A stretch of DNA of 64,000 bases from Prostheceraeus crozeri (Eukaryota; Platyhelminthes; Polycladida; Euryleptidae): the NCBI GenBank assembly GCA_907163375.1, contig CAJQUW010004425.1, forward strand, positions 96,653 through 160,652, given 5' to 3'. This document shows, one piece after another, positions 12,432 through 20,673 of this stretch. A program made the translations under genes and the position numbers. How positions within the stretch are numbered: position 1 is the stretch's first letter; each line of letters starts with the position of its first letter. The notes beneath the pieces are model-generated. The model was not told the DNA's origin. It searched no databases and was given only the letters and a program-made list of their open reading frames with translations.

Positions 12432-12719
12432 TTGCCGTATGTAAGCAGTAAGACTTCATTTGCAATGTCTTCCGTCAGCAAAATAGAGAGAGAATTTTGT
12501 TGCTTCGTGGATCAAGTTGTGCCTCTTATTTCACCAGACCATCTTGATTTCTTTAAAACAATATCAACAAAATTTATTCTTGAATCGCTAAGAAAGAAAC
12601 AGAAGACGAGTGGAAACGAAGAAGACAAAAAGAGAGAAGTGTTTGAAATAATCCGAGATTTATTCAAGGATGTTGACAGCACAATTTACCTGTATTTCTC
12701 GAGAAAAAGGATATTATAA
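12432..12719 (+). CDS. Unknown small protein of Polinton 1
   Basis: A 95-codon open frame. A second Met at codon 12 (12465) is an equally good start, giving a product that begins MSSVSKIEREFCCFV. The sequence is charged and helical (EREFCC, then DFFKTISTKFILESLRKKQK, then DKKREVFEIIRDLFKDV), with no motif I recognise. It sits between the tandem array and the protease region on the same strand. It could be an accessory gene of the element or a fragment of one. Confidence 0.35.
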   Translation: MPYVSSKTSFAMSSVSKIEREFCCFVDQVVPLISPDHLDFFKTISTKFILESLRKKQKTSGNEEDKKREVFEIIRDLFKDVDSTIYLYFSRKRIL

Positions 12720-12910
12720 GTACATCATCGTGCATCTCGTCATTGAATAAACTCATTGGTTTTGAGAAAATTACACATCGGAATCTTCTACGCTGCTATG
12801 TTTTACAAGGTGAAGTAGTTCAACGGCTGAAGTTATTGTCCAATATGAATTATACAAAATGCGTGAAAGAGTTGAATGAGACCCACAAAATATAATTTTC
12901 ACGCTCATAT

Positions 12911-13156
12911 GTGACATTACTGATCAAATTGTTCAAACTATCAAAGAACTATCCAAACTTATCCAATTCTTCTCTATCAATTCACTTTGTGATGAAGAAT
13001 TTTGGTCATCTTGAAGATTTTATTGATCGTGAAAAAGAGGATGAACAGCAAAGAATAGCAGAATCCATATTTAATTCACCCACTGTGCAACAAACTGAGC
13101 AACAAACTGTGCAACATACTGGTCTCACGCAGGAATTAGAAGACTTGCAAACGTGA
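12911..13156 (+). CDS. Unknown small protein of Polinton 1
   Basis: An 81-codon frame, acidic and glutamine-rich towards the end (DREKEDEQQRIAESIF, then repeated QQTEQQTVQ). No domain recognised. It lies on the same strand as the fragment at 12432-12719 and just upstream of the duplicated promoter-like block. Weak support: open frame, compositional bias and position only. Confidence 0.3.
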   Translation: MTLLIKLFKLSKNYPNLSNSSLSIHFVMKNFGHLEDFIDREKEDEQQRIAESIFNSPTVQQTEQQTVQHTGLTQELEDLQT

Positions 13157-13170
13157 AATTCTACTTCATA

Positions 13171-13369
13171 GGTAATAAGTAGTAACATTTATTGCTACTT
13201 ATTTGCGTGGAGACTGAAAAGTGACAACGGTGTTGACAATTTGCATTTCTGTTTCATATAAAAATGAATGGTGGAATAAGTAGTAACATTTATTGCTACC
13301 TATTTGCGTGCGTGGAGACTGAAAAGTGACAACGGTATTGACAATTTTCATTTTTGTTTCATTTAAAAT
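13171..13369. repeat. Tandem duplication of about 100 bp upstream of the protease
   Basis: The block starting GTAATAAGTAGTAACATTTATTGCTAC and ending at TTTCATTTAAAATG occurs twice in direct orientation (about 13171-13264 and 13272-13369), with few differences. The second copy ends at the ATG of the protease region, so the duplicated unit is probably its promoter/leader segment, copied once. (The opening string is quoted only in part by position.). Confidence 0.7.
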
Positions 13370-13528
13370 GACTGACCTGACCGAGTTCTTAAAATTATAT
13401 GGAACGCAAACAACTACGAATTTTGATCTAAAGAAAATTGCTAATCAATTGGGAATAAAAAATTTTCACATATTGATGAGGGATGAATTACGCTTGCTAA
13501 AAGATAAGCCAACTGTAAATTTCGTAAC

Positions 13529-14097
13529 CAGTGGCGGCTCGTCAGAGGAGGCGAGGGAGGCACTGCCTCCCCATGATTTTCTGTGGCAAGATATTTTATA
13601 TTCCTGACATTTTTCTACGCTATTTTGTTTGATTCATTAAAATAGTAACATTGATCACACGGCAACATGCCTCAGCCGAGCAACGCAGATATCAAACTCG
13701 CTGTATCGCAACACAGGGAGGCGTGCCTCACCTCACAGTGTTATACGCGGTAGAGAACTTTGATGACACGTGATTGGCTGATTCATTCAGCTGCTTGTTT
13801 TCAATGTGAAAGGGAGGCATGCATCAGCCATTATTCGCGTTCGACGTTCGGTACTGCTGCTTCGATATGGCGTCCGCTGCGAATGAAATATGCACAGCAG
13901 AGGAGGTTTTCTATGTGGACAGCATTCTCGAAAAGCCGTTTTCACGTTTATCTATTCAGGAAAAGTTGGACATCAAGAGGAGAGGAAGAGAAACACCAAA
14001 CTTATCTTCGGAATCGGGAAAAAAGTCATAGTTAAAATCTAATTTCTAATTTTTCATTTTTTGCCTTCTCATAGAAAATACCCACGAGCCGCCACTG
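13529..14097 (+). mobile_element. hAT deletion derivative inside the protease gene
   Basis: The ends are CAGTGGCGGCTCGTCAGAGG and GGGTATTTTC... ending CACGAGCCGCCACTG, i.e. inverted CAGTGGCGGCTCGT. The flanking octamers TTCGTAAC (13521-13528) and TTCATAAC (14098-14105) are an 8-bp duplication with one change. The element carries a short coding exon (see 13867-14031), so it is an internally deleted copy of an autonomous hAT rather than a random MITE. It landed in Polinton 1 after the Polinton had integrated. Confidence 0.88.
13867..14031 (+). CDS. 5' exon of a ZMYM1-like hAT transposase
   Basis: A frame of 54 codons begins MASAANEICTAEEVFYVD and continues LSIQEKLDIKRRGRETPNL. The pattern F..L...EK..IK..GRPTP.L is the stretch just before the BED/TTF-type zinc finger in ZMYM1/TTF-like hAT transposases, as I recall the family. 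The frame ends in SSESGKKS and then stops, with no catalytic domain following, so the rest of the gene has been deleted. It is expected to be non-functional as a transposase. Confidence 0.5.
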   Translation: MASAANEICTAEEVFYVDSILEKPFSRLSIQEKLDIKRRGRETPNLSSESGKKS

Positions 14098-14469
14098 TTC
14101 ATAACAAATCTTCACACGCCAGATCAAAAAGGAGTACATTGGTCAGCAGGTATGTCTAATAAAAATGGAGATAATTACTATTTAGACTCATATGGACTTC
14201 CACCTACAAATGAAGTAAGAGAAATACTTGGCAATGGAGCATACAATACGTTTCAAATTCAAACACCAGGAACTACATATTGTGGTCAATTATGTATATA
14301 TGTTTTGTATAAATTACAAAAAGGAGTACCATTTCTAGATATTATGTTAGAATTGAATAAGGGAATTGAATAAGGGAATTTAATTCTCGAAACGTTAGTT
14401 CCAATTACTGTAATTAAAGTTCAAACGAAGCTAGCTAAAGCCCACCTAAAGGTTAAAGCTCGGTTATTT

Positions 14470-15010
14470 GTAATTCGTTTTCATTAAATCGGCCTCTGAT
14501 TTCCTGATCATCTAAATCTCTAATTTCATCTCTAAGGATCGTCAGAAGCATTCGTTGGAGTTTCTTCAATACCTGAATGAACTTTATTATTGTACTGATC
14601 TACAATTCCTGGTAATATCTTCAACCATTTCTGATTACCTTGCTCAGTAAATTTCTTGAATATTTTATTTTTTAAAGTTCTATTAAATCTCTCTATTACT
14701 ACATCTTTGCTAGCATGTTCTGTGGATTAAACAGTTTCAAATAATGGCTTAACATTTCTGTTATAAAACTCAGATCCTTTATCAACGAAGAGCTTCTTTG
14801 GCTTTCTATTACTTTCTTTAAAGATTTCTTCAAACGCATATTTAACTGACAGACCACTTTTTTTTAAAGGCTTTGCCCAAGCGTACCGTGTATATAAATC
14901 TATAACGGTCAATGCGTATTTATGATCTTTTTCATTCGGTATATTGATTAGATCAGCACTCCAAATATCATCTGTATTAAATACTTTTACTTTCAATACA
15001 TATTTTGGCT
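14470..15010 (-). pseudogene. Polinton 1 integrase region
   Basis: The minus strand shows a retroviral-type integrase core: TDDIWSADLINI (first Asp), LTVIDLYTRYAWAKPL, KLFVDKGSEFYN (second Asp) and, further along, VIERFNRTLKNKIFKKF (the Glu-containing helix). Polinton integrases insert the element with a 6-bp target duplication. The region is a fossil with a few breaks. It is convergent with the protease region. Confidence 0.8.
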
Positions 15011-15011
15011 T

Positions 15012-15632
15012 TCAATATTCCTTGTGAATTTCGGAGGCATAAGTTCCACTATGCCGATCTAGGTCATTCGACATTTCGGAGGCGCAGGTTTCAGAGTTAT
15101 GAGTTTTGTCTAAACCCTGTCCGAGCAGTATTTTTGCTTGTAATGCTTTCTTTACGAACATTCTTTCAATTCTTTCTCTTAAGGAAGGATTTTGAATATT
15201 ATCTAATTCTTCTATCATTTTCCTATCAGCTTCATGACGAGATTTTAGGTCATGATTTCGATAAGCTAAATCGTGTCTATAAGCTGCTGCATCAACTCTG
15301 TTTATTGGTTCTTCACCTGGTTTTGGATTATTATTCTCATCTAGTCTTATATCTAATCGAGTTCCTGGACCGGTATATGAATGACCAGGAAGATGTTTTT
15401 CTTTTGAATATTTACGCCAAATAAATCCAGGAAAGTTTTCTAATGTTTTTTGTATGTCACCTCCGGAATGCAACGAAGTTGAATCACCACCGGTGTGCTG
15501 ACAATTTGAGGTTTTATGTACTTTTAAGAGATAATTCAATAAATGTAAATTAGAAATTTTTAATTTAATTAAATTTTCGGAATTTGTAGAACTTGTAGAA
15601 TTTGTAGAACTAGTAGAATTTGTGGAATTCAT
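15012..15632 (-). CDS. PLA2-like (parvovirus VP1-type) protein of Polinton 1
   Basis: A 206-codon frame. It opens with a Ser/Thr/Asn repeat (SSTNSTSSTNS). Its centre reads GHSYTGPGTRLDIRL, then EEPINRVDAAAYRHDLAYRN, which matches the PLA2-like fold of parvovirus VP1 and of many Polintons: a Ca-binding YxGPG loop and the catalytic HD pair. In viruses this domain breaches endosomal membranes during entry. A basic helix (RERIERMFVKKALQAKILLGQGL) follows. It is transcribed on the same strand as the capsid genes to its right. Confidence 0.65.
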   Translation of the reverse strand: MNSTNSTSSTNSTSSTNSENLIKLKISNLHLLNYLLKVHKTSNCQHTGGDSTSLHSGGDIQKTLENFPGFIWRKYSKEKHLPGHSYTGPGTRLDIRLDENNNPKPGEEPINRVDAAAYRHDLAYRNHDLKSRHEADRKMIEELDNIQNPSLRERIERMFVKKALQAKILLGQGLDKTHNSETCASEMSNDLDRHSGTYASEIHKEY

Positions 15633-15659
15633 TTTTAAAGATAAAATAAAATAAATGTT

Positions 15660-16016
15660 TTACCTAATCATACTAGGACTTCGATATATTCCAGAACCAT
15701 CTTTAGTTTCTTTTATTTCTATTAAATCATCAACATTATGTAGAGTGTTTTTGAGAACTCGTTTTCCTTCATCAACTAAATTTAATTTACTAATAATATT
15801 ATCTACTATTCCTTCACCCCTAGCAACTTTCTCTAGCTCTCTCTTATGACGTTTTTGTTCTTCTAATGCTGCCTTCTCTGATTTATTTACTGCCTGGACA
15901 ATACCAGCTGTCCCACCTGCAACACTTTCTGTTGCTGCTATGCCACCTATTATTAGAGGAATTAATGGGAGAATTCCACCATTCTTTTCTTCTTGTAATT
16001 TAATATTCTCTATCAT
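15660..16016 (-). CDS. Small structural-type protein, hydrophobic Gly-rich segment
   Basis: A 118-codon frame. Residues 12-45 contain GGILPLIPLIIGGIAATES, a Gly/Pro/Leu-rich hydrophobic stretch like the GGFLPALL segment of the Polinton 2 protein at 56345-56710. A charged helical part follows (KSEKAALEEQKRHKRELEKV). Such small proteins in adenoviruses and Polintons are core or membrane-active minor virion components; that role is inferred. It lies between the PLA2-like gene and the major capsid region, same strand. Confidence 0.45.
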   Translation of the reverse strand: MIENIKLQEEKNGGILPLIPLIIGGIAATESVAGGTAGIVQAVNKSEKAALEEQKRHKRELEKVARGEGIVDNIISKLNLVDEGKRVLKNTLHNVDDLIEIKETKDGSGIYRSPSMIR

Positions 16017-16187
16017 TGGTTTACTTATGTAATATTTCTTTTTATCAATAGTAATAGTTTTAGGTGTATTTTTGTCAACAATGTTAAGTAGTTTTAATTC
16101 AACAGTTTTATTATTACTTTTCGCTTACGACATTTTTAATAAAAAAATTTAAGTTAAGAACAAATTTTAAGCTACCAAAAATTTTAA

Positions 16188-17580
16188 TTAACCAATCCTA
16201 ATCATCTTTCCATTAAGAATTTCAATAGAATATTTTACATCTTTTAGCAGTAAACCATAAGCCATCAATGAAGTTGTGGAATCTTTCTTTTCAATATTAA
16301 TTGTTACATCACAACCATTTTTAACAATATCTTCAGATAGTGCGCTTAAATCGAAACAGAAAACAGGATATAAATGTTTCCAATCTCCAGGAGTTAATTG
16401 TGGTTCAACCCCAAATTCTATACAAAGATTTCTGTAAGCATCATATCCTTCCATAAATTGATTATTGGTATCATCGAATCTTAATGGATCAATGGGATAT
16501 CGGGTTTGATTTAAAGCAACTTGTAAACTTCGAATTGTGTTAATATGGGAAAGATTATTGTTCTTATCAAGACTTGGAGCATCATTTCTTTGAAAAGTTA
16601 GTAATAAATATCTTGGAGTAATCGAAGTTCTAGTAAAATGCCAGTTAAATCTTTGCGCTGAAAAAGTTGCAGAACTAGCTGCACGCTTTAGAAAATTTCC
16701 TGGAATTAGTTTGTTAGTGTTTAATCTTTTTGCAATAGTTGATTCAACTTCTAAACTAGGAGTAATATCTTTTATCCATCATTCAAGTCAATCAATTTTT
16801 AAATATGCTTTTTTTCCAGTCTTACCATAAAAGATTAATTCATTATTTGCTGTGCGATGAATTATTAATTTAAATTTTAATTGATATGATATTTTGTCAT
16901 AATCTAAATATCCGAATAATGGAGACAATGACCAATTTACAATCTGTTTACTTTTCTTGTTGAAAACACGTCTTTCTATATATGCAGTATTATTTGTTTT
17001 ATTTAAATGATTTGCAATATTTTCTACATCTTTCGCAATTCCTGCAGCATCTGTTCCAGCGTGAGTTAAATCATCAACAATTATACAATCATTATTATCT
17101 GGAAACTAACCTTCGATTTCATACTTTCTATTATTTTCACCAATTGTTACAAATCTAAGCATTGTATCAATTACGCCTGGAGAATCACTTATTGTTTCTA
17201 TATTTTGAGTTGCAACATCTAAACGCATTTGTGTAGATAATCTTGTAAAAAAATTATTCTCTAATGCAATATTATCGGTATCTGGTAATGGTGTTGTAAA
17301 ATTGGCATCACTATATAAAGAATATTCACAGTGTGAAAAGGAATCAGGTAAATATAAATAACTTTGTTGATTATCAACTTCAAAGATTAAATCTCCTCCA
17401 GTATTTACTCTACTAGAAGATCCGGGATTCAAAGCAATTCTTATATAGTCATTCTTTTTTTGATTATAACTGAAGAACGAAGGATCGTCTAATCTAAATT
17501 TACTTTCAATCAGGGAAGACAGTTTTAAAAAATAATTTGACTTTTCTGTTTTTTCTAAAAGTAATTTTCTTAGGATTCCT
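16188..17580 (-). pseudogene. Polinton 1 major capsid protein region
   Basis: The minus strand holds pieces typical of the double-jelly-roll capsid protein of the classical Polinton group: LYLPDSFSHCEYSLYSDANF and FFTRLSTQMRLDVATQNIET in the N-terminal half (17106-17432), and DPLRFDDTNNQFMEGYDAYR near the C-terminus (about 16420-16500). In other Polintons this protein forms the icosahedral shell. The gene is broken (a few breaks). Its sequence is unlike the F54H12.2-type capsid protein of Polinton 2. Confidence 0.6.
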
Positions 17581-17594
17581 TTTTAGAATATATT

Positions 17595-18056
17595 TTAGAA
17601 GTTTGCTAAACCATTACATCTTATTTCTTCAATTGATTTCTCCTCATGTTTACTATCAGTTGCTATGTTAGCAGTTTTGTTTTTTGTTTCCTCTGAGAGT
17701 TTTTTAAATTTTTTTAGTTCTTCAGAATCATTATTAAGTTTACGAATAGTTTCTAGCTGTTTAAGTTCGTCTTGTGACTTGATAGCATTCGATATTGCAC
17801 TAGCTGTACTACCAATAGCAGCTATTCCTTTTGCAGCAGATGTAATTAAATCTTTATTATTTTTGATAACATTAACGATACTTCCTATATTATCACTGAT
17901 GCCAGAAAATATAACAGCTCCAAGGTTTACACCAGTGCCTTCTTTTTGAATAGTTTCTACATTGTTATAATGGTAAACAGATTTCATAGATGGTTCATGG
18001 GCAATTTTTTTATTTGAAGTAAAATTTTTAAGATTGTGTTTATAAATTATAGGCAT
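17595..18056 (-). CDS. Small virion-type protein of Polinton 1
   Basis: A 153-codon frame. The middle is a hydrophobic, Ala/Ile/Gly-rich stretch (SAAKGIAAIGSTASAISNAI). It is followed by a charged coiled-coil-like tail (ELKQLETIRKLNNDSEELKK). It lies directly upstream of the major capsid region on the same strand, where Polintons commonly keep minor structural genes. No homologous family named with confidence. Confidence 0.45.
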   Translation of the reverse strand: MPIIYKHNLKNFTSNKKIAHEPSMKSVYHYNNVETIQKEGTGVNLGAVIFSGISDNIGSIVNVIKNNKDLITSAAKGIAAIGSTASAISNAIKSQDELKQLETIRKLNNDSEELKKFKKLSEETKNKTANIATDSKHEEKSIEEIRCNGLANF

Positions 18057-18115
18057 TTTTTAGGATTAAATTTGACTTTTGGGAAAAATATTTACGTTAA
18101 GATTTACGTGTGTGA

Positions 18116-18590
18116 TTAAGTTTTGCGTTTGTGAATGGACAACAACCGCGTGATAACTTTATTAATTTTCTGTTGCACTTTATCTATTGCGTCAAGCAGC
18201 GTGTGATGTATTTTAATTTCTTTTCTACTAACTTGCATTTTCTGCTGATTCATCTTCAACGCCGTTTTAAGTGCATTCAATTGAACTTAAAGAACATCTA
18301 ACTGATTTTTAACAGCATCTAATTGTTCTTTATTTCCTTTATATTTTTTCTTTAATTCATTTTCTAAATTGATTTTAAGAGTTTTCATTTGATCGACTTT
18401 TTGATTTAGTGAGTTTACTTCATTTATTATTCTATTCATCTTTTTCATTTGTTCAGTAATTTTAGAACTTAATTCATCAACACTTTTTTGGAATGTAGCT
18501 TGTAACTTATTTAAATTTTTGAAATTTTTTAGGAAGTTTTTCTAATTCATTTTCTAATTGTTCTTTCAATAGTTGTATCTGATGTTTATT
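18116..18590 (-). pseudogene. Coiled-coil protein region of Polinton 1
   Basis: Reading leftward, the last part is a long helix with heptad-like spacing: ALKTALKMNQQKMQVSRKEI, then LLDAIDKVQQKINKVITRLL, ending before a stop at 18116. The upstream part is Lys/Glu/Leu-rich in the same style. It lies between the fibre-like gene and the small virion-type protein. It is broken. Probably a stalk or scaffold-type structural protein, inferred only from composition and place. Confidence 0.35.
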
Positions 18591-19001
18591 TTAAATGACT
18601 GCAGATTTGAACTTTATAGAAAGTAATATTAAAACTTTTGATTGTTCTGAAATTTTTTTAAAAAGTTTTGCTATATTTACTTCTGGCTCTCTATCCTTTT
18701 TATCAAGTTTTAATAATTTTTCGTTTAATGATTTGTCATTAAGTTTAAGAAACTTTAATTCATTCATCAGTGGAACCAAAACATGATTTATATATTTTTC
18801 TTTTAAGTCATTGATCTGTGTATCAACATATTGTTTATTCGTTAACTCTGTATTTTGTTGTAGAAGAATAGAAAGATGTAATGGGCCAGATAAAACGTCT
18901 CCAGTTTTCATGATATAATTTTCTATTTCTATTTCTGATTCACGATTATTCGGGATATATGGACCTGCACCAACATTTGGTAACATCATTTTTTTAAACA
19001 A
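18591..19001 (-). CDS. Fibre-like protein of Polinton 1
   Basis: A 136-codon frame. Residues 26-60 contain YIMKTGDVLSGPLHLS and LTNKQYVDTQINDLKEKY. The pattern G(D)xLSGxLxL ... NK(Q/K)YVDxxI is the repeat seen in tail-fibre and host-attachment proteins of many viruses and in Polinton fibre-like proteins. The rest is charged coiled coil. It is divergently placed against the gene at 19036, leaving about 35 bases for both start regions. Confidence 0.5.
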   Translation of the reverse strand: MFKKMMLPNVGAGPYIPNNRESEIEIENYIMKTGDVLSGPLHLSILLQQNTELTNKQYVDTQINDLKEKYINHVLVPLMNELKFLKLNDKSLNEKLLKLDKKDREPEVNIAKLFKKISEQSKVLILLSIKFKSAVI

Positions 19002-19035
19002 TAAAAATAATTTTTTTCTAATAAAAATTAAAAAA

Positions 19036-19725
19036 ATGGAAATGAGTCAAATGTGCGAAACTATGAATCCTAAGTCAGAGTTCTATGATAGTAAATATCA
19101 GTGTACGGATTGTTTAAAAGCAAAAGTAATGTGTTTAGGTTGTGAAAAAATTATATTGAAGAAAAAAATGGAAAAAGGAAATTTAGAAAAATTACATTCG
19201 CCCCTATCATCCTGCTCTTCTTATTCGACGAGATCATCGGGATTTGAAAATAAATGTTTTGATAATAATAATAATAATAATCCATGTATAGATGTTAATC
19301 TTTTGTTTGAATTACAAGCTGAAATATTTAAAGAACAGATTAAAGGTTTACCTTCTATTGAAACAAATTATTGTATATTTCTAGGTGATCCATTTATAAA
19401 ATTTATGGATATTGTAAGTAAATATAATAATGTTGCATATGTAGAACTGAATAAAGAAAATATGGTTACCATAGGGTATAATAGTGTATATGGGTTTATT
19501 AGAGCGGTTTTACCAATTAGTAATACTGATTGTATTGAAACTAAAATTATCAATTATATCAACATTAGAGAATTAGTAAAAAAATTAAAATCTTTCTTAA
19601 AATCTAAAATTAGATTATTTGTAGACGAATTAAATCAATATAATATTCATATTGAAAGTAAAAAACATAATGATGAATTATTATGTCAAGTATATTATAG
19701 AGATACTATAAAAGAGAAATGGTAG
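19036..19725 (+). CDS. Unknown 229-residue protein with CxxC pairs
   Basis: The N-terminus has CTDCLKAKVMCLGCEKII: two CxxC pairs 8 residues apart, a possible zinc knuckle (residues 24-38). A Ser-rich and then Asn-rich linker follows. The C-terminal half is ordered-looking (CIFLGDPFIKFMDIVSKYNN, then ELVKKLKSFLKSKIRLFVDE). No family recognised. With the next gene it forms the only two-gene rightward block in the middle of Polinton 1, opposite to capsid and polymerase genes. That placement suggests a separately regulated early or accessory unit. Confidence 0.5.
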   Translation: MEMSQMCETMNPKSEFYDSKYQCTDCLKAKVMCLGCEKIILKKKMEKGNLEKLHSPLSSCSSYSTRSSGFENKCFDNNNNNNPCIDVNLLFELQAEIFKEQIKGLPSIETNYCIFLGDPFIKFMDIVSKYNNVAYVELNKENMVTIGYNSVYGFIRAVLPISNTDCIETKIINYINIRELVKKLKSFLKSKIRLFVDELNQYNIHIESKKHNDELLCQVYYRDTIKEKW

Positions 19726-19740
19726 AAATGCCTCAAAGAT

Positions 19741-20673
19741 ATGATAATGACACATGTGGGATTCTATTCTAATTTAAACATTAGTTTATTAAAATCATAT
19801 ATAAATGGTTTAGCACAACAAGAAAAAATTGATATGTGGACAACACCTTATACTATTAACAATGACCATAATCATAATCATAATAATTTTAAAGAATCTG
19901 ATAATAATGATTCTAATGATAATAATGATAATGATGATGATGATCATTCTGAAACATCTGAAAAAGGTGTAAATCGTAAAAAAGATTATGAAACTTTAAG
20001 TGAAGAAAAATTTATATCTCAACATGATATTGATACCACAGATAATCAAAATTTATCTAAATTTCATTTTTTAACAATTGAAAATAATAATAATGGAATA
20101 GTTGGAGATACTATTAGACAACCATGTGTTGGGTCTACAAAATTTAAATTAGGATTCACATCTAATCAATTTAGAATTTTATCATCTTTAATAAAAACTA
20201 AAAATGATTCAGATTATGGAGGCGTTATTAAATTTTCCAATAGAGATCAAAGACCAATATTTTTCTCCATTATATTATTATCAGATAATAAATATAATTT
20301 GGAATTAGATATTCCTATCAGGGAATGGCATCCTATACCAAAAAGTGTAATTTGTGATGTTGATGAAGAATCAAAAGTTAGTGAAAATAAATTTAAATTG
20401 TCTTTTAATAAGACTTTATATAATAAAGAAAATAAAATAACTAAAGAACGTGATATTATACGAGAAATATTTCATTATCTTCCTAATTATTATTCTAGTC
20501 ATGAAAATATTGTTACAAAAGAAATTTATACTGATTCAAATAAAGAAGTCTATTATTGTATTTCACATCATGAACAAACAGTGATTCATTTCTTATATTT
20601 GAATTTTTGGGATTATAAAGATACTATCCCTTATTTTGAAGAAATTAATAATGTGAAAAAATTTGATGTTTAA
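19741..20673 (+). CDS. Unknown 310-residue protein with acidic linker
   Basis: A 310-codon frame beginning 15 bases after the previous stop, so co-transcription is likely. It has a short N-terminal domain, then an Asn/Asp low-complexity linker (residues about 41-72, DNNDNDDDDHSETSE). A folded-looking C-terminal half follows (STKFKLGFTSNQFRILSSLI, DIPIREWHPIPKSVICDVDE). I considered a sliding-clamp fold but could not support it. No known family can be named. Confidence 0.5.
   Translation: MIMTHVGFYSNLNISLLKSYINGLAQQEKIDMWTTPYTINNDHNHNHNNFKESDNNDSNDNNDNDDDDHSETSEKGVNRKKDYETLSEEKFISQHDIDTTDNQNLSKFHFLTIENNNNGIVGDTIRQPCVGSTKFKLGFTSNQFRILSSLIKTKNDSDYGGVIKFSNRDQRPIFFSIILLSDNKYNLELDIPIREWHPIPKSVICDVDEESKVSENKFKLSFNKTLYNKENKITKERDIIREIFHYLPNYYSSHENIVTKEIYTDSNKEVYYCISHHEQTVIHFLYLNFWDYKDTIPYFEEINNVKKFDV

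Larger units (their letters stand above)
13370..14373 (+). pseudogene. Polinton 1 adenain-like cysteine protease region
   Basis: The N-terminal part begins MTDLTEFLKLYG at 13370. The C-terminal part near 14105-14373 shows the protease signature: GVHWS (catalytic His), LDSYGLPP (Asp) and TTYCGQLCIYVLYKL (catalytic Cys). Adenain-type proteases of Polintons mature capsid proteins, and this gene usually lies next to the capsid genes. The region is split by the hAT element at 13529-14097 and is therefore a fossil. Confidence 0.75.

Noticed and set aside
19741-20673. Sliding clamp (PCNA-like) identity for the 310-residue protein
   Set aside because: One stretch looked similar, but spacing and secondary-structure pattern do not support two clamp domains.
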